From Cyanoderma ruficeps (lineage: Eukaryota; Chordata; Aves; Passeriformes; Timaliidae), in NCBI GenBank assembly GCA_008694505.1, contig VZDJ01000046.1:1810648-1874647 (forward strand): DNA of 64,000 nucleotides, given 5' to 3'. Numbering within the stretch: position 1 is the stretch's first letter; each line of letters opens with the position of its first letter. Below, piece after piece: positions 34,809 to 46,070 of the stretch. The notes below the pieces were generated by a model. That model saw only the letters and a list, made by a program, of their open reading frames with translations. It was not told where the DNA came from and did no database searches. Made by a program: the position numbers and the translations under genes.

Positions 34809-36279
34809 GTATGGCATGAAAGAAAGAGAGCGTGAAAAAATGAGTTAAACCCTCCCCAACTTATAAAAACATCCCTAAAGCCTTTCCTAAATTTCAATGA
34901 AAAGAGATAAGTTGTGAAATGGATCTGTTTCCTCTGCAAGCATTTTGGAAGTTGGTTAATATCTCTCCCTGCCTTTTTTTCCCGATGCCCTGACTGAAAC
35001 TTCCCAGTTTTCCAGTGGGAAGCAGTCAGCGACCAGCACAGCAGCAGCAGAAGTGCTGAGTGAGAGGGGGTGAAAGGAGCAGGAGCCATGGGCACCCTGC
35101 TGGCACGTAGGAACACGTCTGCTTTTCCAGAGAAGTCGTGCAGTTGTTTACTGTCAGCTGGGATAACAGGATCATTGCTCAGGCACCCCGGGATGCAAAC
35201 ATCATCCACTTCCATGAACAGAAAGGTGACAGCTCACACTGTGATAACCACCCTGCTACCTCATTTCTCATGCTGTTACATAAATCCTCCTCCTGTTACG
35301 GGCAGCAGACTTGCTCAAAAGACTAAAACAATTTCTGGGATGTCAGTGCATCAGGATTAGGTTAACACAATTCTGTAGTCAGGCGGATTCAGAGAGAACT
35401 GAGAAATTTCCACATTTACCAGCCTAAATAAAGGCTTGATGCCATTGGAAATCTCCTGCACACACAAGTCTGTCCCAGAAATCTGGGAATTCCCATTCAC
35501 TCAGTTCATTATCATGGAAGAGCAAGCGTCTTGGAACAAAATGGAGCATAACCTGCTTCATCTGCAAAACCAGTACCGAGCAGTGCTGCCTCAAATCTTG
35601 ACAAACCAGTGTTTTTTTGGATCACAAAGAGAAAAGAGTCAAGAGGCTCATGTACAGTAGCTTTTTGTCCACAGCTGAATATTCAACAACATGATGGTAA
35701 AGCCATTTTCAAATCAGAGGTGAGAAAACTGCTGGTCCATTAATTCTGCCAATAACTGAGTTCATTAGAGATCATGATGCTGTGCTGTAGAATGACTCGA
35801 TTTTAGTAACACTATAAAGAATACAGAGACCCTATTCCAGTAATTTCAGCCATCTGAAAAGCTTGTGCAGGGAGCAGTTAATACCAAAGGTAACATCCAA
35901 AACCACGAGCAAAATTTCATGCTGCCAAAGTCCTGCAGAACAAAGTGAAAGGTAGAAGAACTTCACTTTCAGGGTTATGATCTCACTCTGTCTGGTCCAG
36001 ACACCAGAACCTTAAAATCAGAAGATGAGGGAAAGAATTGCATAATTTACCACCCAGTTCCAGGTTTTCACTAATTTCTAATCTGTTTTATACATTCGCA
36101 GTAGGATTTTGTGCCATAAATATTATTACCCAGATTTTCACTGGGATTTGCGTATTCTCCATATGTTCCTCTTCCCTTCTGATACAAATGTCCCATTAGC
36201 AGAGCTAATGCTCCTCCTCTAATCAAAGTCATGAACTCAGCACTAACAATGCAAGGAGCTCTTGGGAAGGTGAGTCATG
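34809..36279. other. Unique noncoding stretch
   Basis: No gene, RNA or repeat family was recognised. The 147-codon minus-strand frame at 34772-35215 begins inside unique DNA, ends inside the LTR and has no domain. Confidence 0.45.
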
Positions 36280-36415
36280 TAATAATTTAGGTTGGAAAAG
36301 ACCCTTAAGATCAAATCTAATATTTAACCTAAAACTGCCACGTCCACCACTAAGACAGGTCCCTAAGCACCACATCTACGTGTCTTTTAAATACTTCCAA
36401 GGGTAGTGAATGGCT
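36280..36415 (-). mobile_element. CR1 LINE 3' end, older subfamily
   Basis: The plus strand reads TTAGGTTGGAAAAGACCC, then CACGTCCACCACTAAG and TAAGCACCACATCTACGTGT, the reverse complement of the older CR1 subfamily 3' end that is also seen at 33516 and 61705. Confidence 0.85.
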
Positions 36416-37264
36416 TTATCTGTCTGTAGGACATGATCCACTTTGGTTCCCTCACACACAGAGGATCATCAAAACTGGGAGAGTATCACTACGGAGCAAT
36501 GTGTACAGGATTATTTTATTTACTGCTTTCAAAGGCATTTATTTTTCTGTCAGGGATTCCACAATTCCTGTCATCCCATCTTCAGCAGCTCTAACTTACA
36601 ACAGAAAAAAGCACATAGCAAACTTTCCCTGGAGGTTGCACTGGTGATACTGGGGTGTCCCAACTTCCATGACATCCAATTTTGTCTTATTGCTGAAAAA
36701 AACACCTGCCTTGTTCTAACCCAGACTTTTTAGACAGGATCCAGCCTGTGGATCACAGCAGGATCCAGCTGAATCTGGTAAAAAATATTCTGGAGAGTAA
36801 AAGCTCAACGAAACCATGAGCAAACCACTGAGGTGCTGTCACTGCAGAACTGAAGCCATTGGGGGTGTGAAGATCAGACAAGCAGTGCAAAGAGGGACAA
36901 AACGTGAGAGAGAATAGACAAATTAAGAGAGAGCTCTAAGTTTGCATAGAATGAGTTTAAAATCTTGCTGTCATGTGATGTTCAAAGCTGCTCCTGCCTG
37001 GGCAGGTGCACAGGTCACCCTGTGCTTCTCAGAGTAGCACTGGCTCTTTTTCTAGTCCAGGCTCTGCATGCCCAACCCCTTCTAAAGGCTGTTCATCCAG
37101 TTTTATTTCTAATAAAATGGTTATCAGAGAGGTTTATTTCCTTTTTGAATGCCATGCTTTTGTAATAAAGTGAGACCTAACTATTCCCAAGCACTCTGTT
37201 CTCTTTGTGCTTTACAGAGAAACAGTGAGGGAGAGTGAGGGAGAAGAGGGGCTAAGCACAGAAT
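36416..37264. other. Unique noncoding stretch
   Basis: No repeat family, exon or RNA was recognised. Confidence 0.4.
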
Positions 37265-37330
37265 GAAATAATCATTTAGGTTAGAAAAGACCTCTAAGAC
37301 CATCAAGTCCAATCATTAATCCATCACTGC
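37265..37330 (-). mobile_element. CR1 LINE 3' tail
   Basis: The sequence ATTTAGGTTAGAAAAGACCT, then CCATCAAGTCCAATCATTAA, is the reverse complement of the terminal ~65 bp of the older CR1 subfamily. Confidence 0.75.
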
Positions 37331-38996
37331 CTGCACATCACATCAACAACTGCATTTCTAGAGGAGAACCCAGGTCCTCTCAGTTAATGCTACCAATCAA
37401 TTGAATTATTTTACTCAAAATGCAGCTCTTACTTCATTCATTTCCTTTACATTACTGAGAAGAGAAAAGAAGAAAAGAGACAGGAAATAGGGTGCACACT
37501 GTAACAGGACTGCCCTTTGCAAAAACACCTCCCTCTGTGACTGTCACTAGACAGCAGTTCGTGATACAAAAAATTCCCCCCAAGTCTACTTGCTTGGCTT
37601 TCAAAGATAAGGGTTTCATTTCCAAACCTGCCAGTCCCCTCAGCCTCAAGAACCTCTTTGCTACAACCAGTCTATTGGCCAGACTTGAATTTTCTTAAAA
37701 TAATAGGTAGAGATATCACAGATGCTCTTACAAGCATTTTTTTCCATGTAATTTTGAAATCTCAATTTCATTTTTCAAAGTCTTATTAAAAATTATAATG
37801 CTGGCTAAAATGATGTGACCCACTGTACACAGGAGGACAGACTAGAAGCTGTTAATTCTCCCCCTCAGGCTCTAAAAGAATTGAAAACTCTGGGCAAGCT
37901 CAGAAGCTGGCTGATAATTTAATTTTAGGCTTCTCGAGGACTGGTTCATGAATTGAAACTTGAATTTACATCAGGTCTGTTCTTAAGAGAATTGGGAGGT
38001 AGAAGAATAGGGGCATTTCCACTGTCTTGAAGCAAAACGAACAGATTGCACAGAAAATTTTCTTACAATTTACTTTTGTTTGAACTACATTCAGTTTTTG
38101 GTAGGTAAGGACTATAAAATAAAGGCCACTGTGAACACACCATCTTGCTGAATCCTGCTGCAGTTTGATTTCCTTATGTGCATCTCTACCCAAGAGTTCT
38201 TCCATGCTGCTGATTCACACAACTTGTGTGGATACAAGGAGCTTGATCTCATCTTCATTCAGCACCAACTGAAAGCAATGACATTCCTTTAAAATAATTT
38301 TCTCCATCAGTGATCTCCCACAAGCAGTTCCTTAAAGATAATTTTCAAATACTGGGATAATAAATGTTCTTTCCACAGCACATGGTCATCAAATTCCTGC
38401 TATCAAAGGCTTTATATTTCCATGTTGATATAATATCATGGCTCTTGCAAAATGGAAGTAAATACTGGTACAAAATTTATCTCCAAAATTCTCTCTCTTT
38501 CATTCAACAACTTTGTCCTCCAAGATACACTCTCCTGTAAGCCTTTTCCAGAGTAAGGATATATGCATAAGTGAGCCATTAAATTAAAAGTTATACACAA
38601 CTCTGTTATAAGTGCAACCCGTTTTCCTCCACAAATAAAGTGGAGTTTCTCTGGACTCAGTAAAATCAGCGTTTCAGAGGGCACTGATGAGAACGTTGGT
38701 TCCTACTACTTGCATTCCTTCAGAGGCAGTGGAACCAAGCTGCTGCTTTTTTGTCAGATTTGGTAGGAAATCAGTTTGGTTCGTGTGCTGCTCCACATCT
38801 CAACCCACATCTCTGTGGGTGAGGAATATGGGGGTGCAGAGGGTAATAGAGAAGCTCCAGGAACTATTATACCTGCCTGGATCTACCCTGCCAAGCAAAG
38901 TGACCAGCAAAGAAAAAATTATTTATTTCCAAGGTGCTGTATATATATATAATTGTTACAGTTCTGGTTTCTTTTTCTCTGCCAAGGTCAGGGTTA
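37331..38996. other. Unique AT-rich noncoding stretch
   Basis: No gene, RNA or interspersed repeat was recognised. A short TA run lies near 38940-38951. Confidence 0.45.
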
Positions 38997-39001
38997 AGAC
39001 A

Positions 39002-39381
39002 TGGGAAACGTAGATGTCAAATTTGGATTTGGATGTTTATTATTTCTTATCTATGTACAGTCTCACAAGGCATGAGCTCCAACTAGCAAGTTAGAGAAAT
39101 GAGGTAAAATGGAGAGCTTCTAACTCTTTCCAGGGTTATTTAAGTGATAATTACCCAGTAACCAGGTGACACCTATATTATTTATATTTCTGACACAATA
39201 ATCACCACCCAAGGCCCACAGTGCAGGTCTTTTTCATCCAATTACAGAAAACCACCCAAACCCACAAAGAAGGAAGAAGGTAAAGAAGGCCTTAGACAAG
39301 GCCCAAAGTCCTCCATCTTGACCCACATGTATTACTATATACTAAAATTTAAATCTAAGTTTTTCACTCTGTGAGATCACA
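39002..39381 (-). mobile_element. Probable solo LTR, 380 bp
   Basis: In sense (minus strand) the candidate starts TGTGATCTCACAGAG and ends CGTTTCCCA, with AATAAACATCC as a poly(A)-signal segment (complement near 39040). The flanks AGACA (38997-39001) and CGACA (39382-39386) match at 4 of 5 bases. Only one copy lies in the window and the termini are chosen partly by the duplication, so the exact ends are less certain than for families A-C. Confidence 0.6.
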
Positions 39382-39589
39382 CGACACTATTCAAACTCCA
39401 CACCCACAACCCCAGTGCTGTCACTCAATCTTGGGAGCCTGTCCCAAGGCCTCAAGTCAAATGTGGGGCTTGACTGAGGGTCAGCACCCCTCAGCTCAGA
39501 AAGCCTGAAGTTTTCAGCCTCCAGAGTTCCAGCATATAAATGTATAAATTGATGCATGCTGTGATTCTTGGAGCTGACCAGTGCAGGGT
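39382..39589. other. Short noncoding spacer
   Basis: Nothing was recognised between the probable LTR and the CR1 tail. Confidence 0.4.
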
Positions 39590-39660
39590 CAGGAGTTGAC
39601 CTTTGAGGATCCTGGTGGGTTTTTTCCAGCTCAGGATATTCTCTGATATGTAGGAGGCAG
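39590..39660 (+). mobile_element. CR1 LINE 3' tail
   Basis: The plus strand reads GTCAGGAGTTGACCTTTGAG, then GATCCTGGTGGGTTTTTTCC and CTCAGGATATTCTCTGATA, a forward CR1 terminus. Confidence 0.82.
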
Positions 39661-39688
39661 CAGACCAAAGAGAGGGGGATCCTATCAG

Positions 39689-39978
39689 TGTCGCCCTGAA
39701 TTTTCTGCCTTCTGTCTTCGTGCTGCAGATTCTCACGCAGCTTCATCTAAACAATGTGCATTTTTAGAATGTTTACATATTTCTCCTCTGAAAGAAGAAA
39801 TGATTGATGGTGATATCCACCATCCAGGTTAGAGAGGTGGTGACATGTGTAGCCAATCTCTTGACCTTTGTACAAATGTGTATAAATGGAGTCAGATTTT
39901 GTAATAAATGGTTAGTTCCCTTGAACTGCTGCTGGTGTGGCCTTATCTTTCTAGGACATCCCAGCCTCAGCAATCACA
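39689..39978 (+). mobile_element. Solo LTR, family A, copy 3
   Basis: The element starts TGTCGCCCTGAATTTTC and ends CAATCACA, 290 bp. It is flanked by a perfect 6 bp target duplication, TATCAG, at 39683-39688 and 39979-39984. TATAAA lies at 39881-39886 and AATAAA at 39903-39908. It is the opposite orientation to the copies at 3257 and 12634 and differs from them at more sites, so it is probably older or a separate subfamily. Confidence 0.9.
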
Positions 39979-39984
39979 TATCAG

Positions 39985-41825
39985 CATGAGGATGGTCCTC
40001 CCATGGACCTGCATTTCATGTTCTCTGCTCACCAGACACTGCCTGGACATGGTGTTAAGACTAGAAAAGACTTGTTTCCCTCATGGAATCCTCTGCTTGT
40101 TAGAAAGCCTTGAGAACAACCTTACACACAGCCAGGAATCATCTCCTTGAAAATTACACTGCAGATATTCTTCCAGTACTTTTATTTTTCACCAGCTCCA
40201 TTTGAAACTTTGCGCTGTGCTGTAATGGCTTTCATGGTTCATTATTCCATCTAGTTGTACAGCACACTGAATCCCATAATGACAACTCCTAACACTTCAA
40301 AATTTGCTTGTTCTCCTTGTCATGTCTGATGGCTTTTTTTAGATTGCTAGTTAATAACAAACCTAGGCAACAGAATAAATATCTCACAAAAAAAAAAAAA
40401 AAAAGAGCATGTTTTCACTCCGTGCTCAGTGTTCAGACTGTGCATCCTCCTTTCCTCCTGTGAATTCAAGGCATTTGAAGTTTACTGACCCCGTTAGCAC
40501 AACTCTGCTGGGAGCCACACTTTAAAAGTGAAAACATCTAAATGCACATATTGATTCCGCAGCCCACGGGTGTTCTGAAAAGCTGAATTAGCTTTGGGGG
40601 AAAGTTAACCTTGTCACTGCAGAGTGACAAAGCAAAAACTCGCTGGTTAAGCCCAGCACAGGCTCTGTCACCCTCCTGCAGCAGGGGAAGGCAGAGGCTG
40701 TCAGTTGGGAACCTGGAAGAAAAATAAAGTGATGTGCAGAAAGAGAAGATGAATCCATCAATCAATCAATCAATCAAGAGCTGAGCAAGGGGAGTCAGGA
40801 TGGGAACAGGAAAAATTGCCATGAGGAGAAGATGGGAATAATATACACTGGGATGCAAAGCAGAGATGAACTAGAATGAAGAGTGCAAAGAGATTCATTT
40901 ATAACTTGGCCAAAAAAATATGTGAGCTCTTAATCTGAGCACGACGTGGCAGAGAGACTGATCAATACCCAACACACAAACCTCTGAAAAGAGCAAGTGT
41001 TGCAGGCGCTGCCAACAGACTTTCCTCTGCATATGCTGTTTTTTATTGGCTGAGGATGCCAGCTCAAGAGGAGGGGTGGGAGATGAAGCTTTTGCTTCTG
41101 TGCTCGCTTTGGAGATGAGGAAAGAAAACGTGGAAAATTCCTCAGGTCACAGGAATGGCCATTGTCAAAGTTAGAATTAAGATTAATGCCCACCTGGCCC
41201 TCCCCCTTCAGCTCAGCCTCATTCTCTGTTGTCCCACACAGCCACAGGTTTGCCAGAAGCATCCAGTCACTGCTGCCACAGGAATGATCTTCAGTCCATC
41301 AAGGCTGATCTGGAAGAATATAATTTATAATGTACTGACTATGGCATCGATCCACTGTTCAGTGAGCCACAGGAAGAAAATGGAAGAAGAAAAAGGTGAT
41401 TTGTGAAAGGTGGTTTCTGAAAGACAAAAAATTAAAAAAAAAAAAAATAAAATCAAGTCACTCTGGAACCCTAATATATTAATGTCAAATGTCAAGTGCA
41501 TGTTCTGAAACGGCTTTCTCTCCTAGGGCTGGATTTCTGCCCCTGAAGTGAAGAAAAATTTAAAATCCAGAAAGATTTTAAATCCAATCAAAGAAATGAA
41601 AAAAGCTTTTTACTCCCAGTCAGGCAAGCAGAGCCAGTGGCAGGCTGGATATAAGGAAGAAAGAAAACCTTCCATGTTTTTTTGTGAGAGGCTCCTCAGT
41701 GACACTTCAAACACAAGAGGTGACATGATTTTCTCCCCAAAATCATGCACATCTCTCGAGCAACGTCCCCTCCAGAGAAGACACATCAGTGCCTACATCC
41801 TGGAAATGGATGTAGAGCATTGGGC
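39985..41825. other. Unique noncoding stretch
   Basis: No gene, RNA or interspersed repeat was recognised. A-runs occur near 40388-40404 and 41433-41446, and a short (ATCA)n run at 40757-40778. Confidence 0.45.
40757..40778 (+). repeat. (ATCA)n tetranucleotide run
   Basis: About five perfect units of the CAAT/ATCA tetranucleotide. Confidence 0.92.
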
Positions 41826-42150
41826 ATAGCTTATTTCCTTCATAGGGGCCTAAATTTTGGGTTTGTGCTGGAAATGGTGTGGATAATCCTGGGATGTTTT
41901 TGTCATGGCTGAGCAGAGCTTGGACACAGCCTTTTGTGCCTCTCACCCACCCCACCAGTGATGGGGCTGGGGGTGCACAGGGAATTGGGAGGGGAAACAG
42001 CTGGCACAGCTGACCCCAGCTGATCCAAGGGATATTCCAGGCCATGGGGCATCATGCTCAGCAATAAAACTCAGGGAAAGGCTGTCCAGGGATAACTGCC
42101 TGGGGACTGCCTGGACATCAGTTGGTTGGTGGTGAGGAATTTTATGCAAC
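41826..42150 (+). mobile_element. Avian ERVL-type LTR, 3'-truncated
   Basis: The sequence follows the widespread avian ERVL LTR: a GGGTTTGTGCTGGAAATGG segment near 41858, CACCCCACCAGTGATGGGG near 41950, CAGCTGACCCCAGCTGATCC near 42007, AAGGGATATTCCAGGCC near 42027 and CATCATGCTCAGCAATAAAA near 42050. The R-U5 half that would follow is absent or very diverged, so neither exact ends nor a target duplication can be given. The assignment is from memory of the family and was not aligned. Confidence 0.75.
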
Positions 42151-42782
42151 ATGATTTTGGTACTTCTGGAGCAGACTGTGAGGTCTCAGTGGCAATGTTC
42201 AGTGTTTCACGAGCAAGAAAGGTTTCTGTGTGAAAGTTTCCTTCTTTCCATCAGCTCCCCTTTGCTTTACCTCAGGGAATGTGATCCTGCCAAGAGAGTG
42301 GCACATGGGAAAAGCTGGTGCTGCTTAAAAGCGTTAAAAAAAAAGAAGTGACAGTGATAAACAACAAGAACCAGACATGACAAAGACATAAAATGTGTTT
42401 CACTGTGGGGTTGGATGGAAAAGATTTTGTATGTGGACTGTGGTTTCATTCCCTGCAGGACAGAGAGCGAAAACTGTAAATTGGATAACTGTAAATTCTA
42501 ATTGAAGTGACAGCTGCAGCTGAACCACGTGTTGCGTATTCACAGGTGTGAAAAATACGGGAATTAATACTCACACCAGGCTTGTGACAAATGCCAGTGT
42601 GGAAATACACAACATGTGTAGCACGGGGTGTCCATACAGGAATTATCTGCAGAGGTATTGGATGCTATACAAGTCTGTACAACAATTAATGCACCTTTTC
42701 AAAAAGCCCAAGAACTGAGGAGAGATTTCCTTCATTTCTCTGACTCACTGCCTCTGCCCAGAATAAAGAATGAGTCTGTACC
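42151..42782. other. Unique noncoding stretch
   Basis: Nothing recognised; a short A-run lies near 42336-42345. Confidence 0.4.
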
Positions 42783-43020
42783 CAATCACAGAATCACAGA
42801 ATCACAGAATGGCTGGGTTTGAAGAGACCTTTAAGGATCATTCCGTTCCAATCCCCTGCCATGGTCAGGAATGCCACCTGCCAGATCAGGTTGCTCAAGG
42901 CTCCATAAAGCCTGGCCCTGAAAACTTCCAGGGATGGGGCATCCACAGTGTTTACAGGCAGCATATTCCAGTGCCTCACCACCCTCATCTTGAAGAATTT
43001 ATTTGTTACAACTAATCTGA
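42783..43020 (-). mobile_element. CR1 LINE 3' end
   Basis: The plus strand starts with tandem AATCACAG/AATCACAG/AATGGC units, which are the CR1 terminal 8 bp repeat in reverse. It continues with CCAATCCCCTGCCATGGTCA and CCAGTGCCTCACCACCCTCA, and ends near 43020. Confidence 0.92.
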
Positions 43021-43114
43021 GGCATGAGGAATGGGCAGAGAAGTCACTGAGCTCAGCTGGTTGGAACCTAGGACTTAAAAATGCCAAAATTGCTGTTCCA
43101 TCCCTCCACAGGCC

Positions 43115-43180
43115 ATTGTAAGAGTTGGACTCAATGGTTCTTGTGTCCCTTCCAGCTCAGAATATTCTGTGATTCTGTCA
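43115..43180 (+). mobile_element. CR1 LINE 3' tail
   Basis: AAGAGTTGGACTCAATGG, then CCCTTCCAGCTCAGAATATT and CTGTGATTCTGTC, is a forward CR1 terminus with the terminal repeat. It is in the opposite direction to the copy at 42783, about 95 bp away. Confidence 0.88.
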
Positions 43181-45050
43181 AAATTTTGAGATGCACGCGT
43201 AGACTTGGAGGACAAATAATAAATAGATGAACGCTCTCTTTTCCAGGGTTGTTTTCCTGTCCAACGATAACACAGGAGAACTGCTGTCTTTTGGGACTCT
43301 TGGCTTTAGTGGTTTTAAACTAAAAGAGGAGAAACTTAGATTCGAGTCAGTTTTATGGATGTTTTTCAGACACAAGACATCACAGCCCACATTGCTACTA
43401 CAGTGAAAGAAAACAGCTCCGACACCTTGCAGACTGTGCCATCTGATTTTCATGGCACAATTCCCTTTGCGAGGGAAAGGAAAAGGCAATAAATACACTG
43501 GCAATGTCTGCAGAACTTTATGTTTTGTAAGGTCTTTATGAGATTTTTTTGGGGGGGAAAGCAATTGAGGCAATGATGTGAATTTTACATGCAAACTTCT
43601 GCATCGGGCTGTAGCCTAGCAACATCAGCAACCCAGCATCCAAAAAATTTATCCAGCAGGCTGGTGAATTCAGCAAGTCAGACACTGGGGGAAAGTGTGT
43701 GGCTGGTGTCAGCTACGTTTTTCTGTAAATTAGCTTTGATAACATCTTTCAACTCCCTTGTCCATGAAGAGGAGCCTCTAACAAAGCTGGAAGGAGGTTT
43801 GCTATTTATCACTACACTGCTGCACTCCTGGAGTGGAGGAGGACTTTTTTGCTGACAGTTCTTTGCCTTTGGAGCAGTATCACTATTGTTGGAAGCTCCA
43901 GATCGGAGAGAGAAACTCCCCAAAATTTTTGACAGGGATTTTTTAGTGGTTAGACTTTGGCTCCTAAAATTAAACTGCAGGAGCCTGAAAGATAAAATAA
44001 TTAAATAACTACTTTCCTTTTTGCCAGTGAACTTCCAGGTGGCTGAAAAAGAGACCAGATCATCAGGCTGGAGATGCAGCCATGAATAGATCAAAGTCTG
44101 ACTGGTAACTGGTTGTGAGCAGGGTTCTTCAGGGGTCACACACATCCCAACAGATTAAAATTGTAGGTAGACTGCCCCCAGCATGGGTGGAGCTGTGGAA
44201 ATTACCTGGTGTTAATAAACCACGACTCCAGGGAGGCTTTAGCTCCCAGGATTGAAAACTGCAGGGTAAGATCGACACAGCTACCCAAGGGATGGACAAC
44301 AGCTCCATGCACTTAAAACAGCAACTTCAGGAAATAAACCAAGACCCAGATGCAAACATCTGTTAACAATACAAGCTGACAAGATGCATTTACGCACCGC
44401 ACAAAACATAATCAAGATTCAATCTGCCAGTTTTATTCTCGGCACTGTGAAGAATTCCAAGTGAATTTTGCTGTACATGATCACGTTGCTTCAAAAAGCA
44501 TCTGCCTTTCAGCCTTTTGTGCTCCAGCATTTCACACCAAATAGATTCTGTTAACTGTTGTCACCTTCAAGGCTGTGGAAAGATCAGGCTGATAATCTGG
44601 CGTTTTGAAATATTGGCAACTCCTCATTAGATCATGGGCTATCCTGCTTCTTCTTCATTGACCTGACAACACTAGAAACTGGAGGATTTACTCCAGTGTA
44701 AATCTCTTTTCTGCTAATTCAAGAAGAAGGTGAAAATAAAAAATATTTACTTTTAGGGATTTTTTTGACAGATTTAGTTACGGTAAAGACAGCTTGATAA
44801 TCCTTTGGTAACTCTAGCTGATCAGAATGCATATTAAAATGAAGGAAAAATAAATGAAACTGTATTTTCTAGGCCATAAAAGCAAACAATTTAAAGCTGA
44901 AATTAAAAGCAAAATGACGATCATAATCTATGCATTTAATACACCTTGTAAATAAACAATAATCTTAATAAACATTAGAAATAAGCAAAGAATGATTTTA
45001 AAAAAATTAAAAATTAAGCAAAATTGATAAATGGGATTGCTGCACAGTCT
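43181..45050. other. Unique noncoding stretch
   Basis: No repeat family, exon or RNA was recognised. A TTTTTTGGGGGGGG run lies near 43545-43558. The 155- and 138-codon minus-strand frames have no recognisable domain. Confidence 0.45.
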
Positions 45051-45870
45051 TGATGCCTGTTGTGGGTGTAGTGCCTGAGGAGAAATAATTTCAGGCATGA
45101 GAACAGGTTGGAGAGCAGGAGAAGGACCTGGGGGTTGTGGAGGCCAGCAGGTCAACCATGAGCCAACAGTGTGCCCCTGTGGACAAGGTGGTCACTGGGA
45201 CCCTGGGATTCATTAGGAAAAGTGACCAGCAGCTGGAGGGAGGTGACCCTGCCCCTCTACTCTGTCCTAAACCTGTGTCCAGTTCTGGGCTCTCCAGGTC
45301 AAGATGGGCAAAGAACTCCTGGGAAGGGTCCAGCAGGAGAAAGAATTGTCAAGTTTTCCTCACGTCCTCACTGAAGACCAAAAACCTGGGTAGTTGTAGA
45401 AGTGAAGTCCTTTATTGCATGGCTAAATCAGCCTCCTGAAGGCAGAGTTCTTACAGTTTGTGCCCCATGTCCCAGGCAGAACCAGTAGAGGCAACTTATC
45501 AGCAGCAGTAGAGTCAGCGTTGATGCCTATTGTAGGTGTAGGGCCTGGGGAGAAATAACTCCGGGCATGAGAACAGGTTGTGGGGTTGAGCTGATGGAGA
45601 GCAGGAAAAGGACCTGGGGGTCGTGGAGGCCAGCAGGTCAACCATGAGCCAACAGTGTGCCCCTGTGGACAAGGTGGTCACTGGGACCCTGGGATTCATA
45701 GGAAAAGTGACCAGCAGCTGGAGNTCCTCACTGAAGACCAAAAAACTGCTGTAAAAGTGAAGTCCTGTATCGCATGGCTAAATCAGCCTCCTGAAGGCAG
45801 AGTTGTTACAGGTTGTGGCAGCGAAGTCCCCACGTCCCAAGCAGAAGCTGTAACATCTTATCAGCAGCAG
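45051..45870 (+). repeat. Composite tandem repeat, unit about 470 bp, CR1 joined to LTR-like sequence
   Basis: GATGCCTGTTGTGGGTGTAG-type sequence at 45051 recurs at 45521, so the period is 470 bp. Each unit contains a forward CR1 ORF2 piece (GAAGGACCTGGGGGTTGTGG, then GCCAGCAGGTCAACCATGAG) followed by a segment with CACTGAAGACCAAAAA and TTATTGCATGGCTAAATCAG, which resembles an LTR R-U5 end in reverse. The second unit has an 18 bp insertion near 45582 and is cut by an N at 45724, after which the unit resumes at the equivalent of 45367. About two and a half units are visible; the N may hide more. Confidence 0.88.
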
Positions 45871-46070
45871 CAGAGGCAGCAGCAGTGACAGCACCTGTAT
45901 TCCGTGTCCCCTGAGCGTGGGCGTCCCAGCATTCTCAAAGCAGTGCATTTTTATTCTATTTTTAGCCAATCAGGCTTAAACACGAATTTTTTACAATAGT
46001 GCTGGGCCTAGGCTAAGTTAAAATTGATGTTCAACAATATTTGTGGATTTCTTACACAGATTCTATAGGT
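45775..46070 (-). mobile_element. LTR-like sequence, ends not resolved
   Basis: On the minus strand a TAAAAATAGAATAAAAATGC promoter-like segment (complement near 45945-45965) precedes a GC-rich leader with CAGCAG runs and then the segment with TTCAGGAGGCTGATTTAGCC that also ends each tandem unit to the left. This order looks like U3-R-U5 of a retroviral LTR. No target duplication was found because the 3' end is embedded in the tandem array. Confidence 0.5.
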
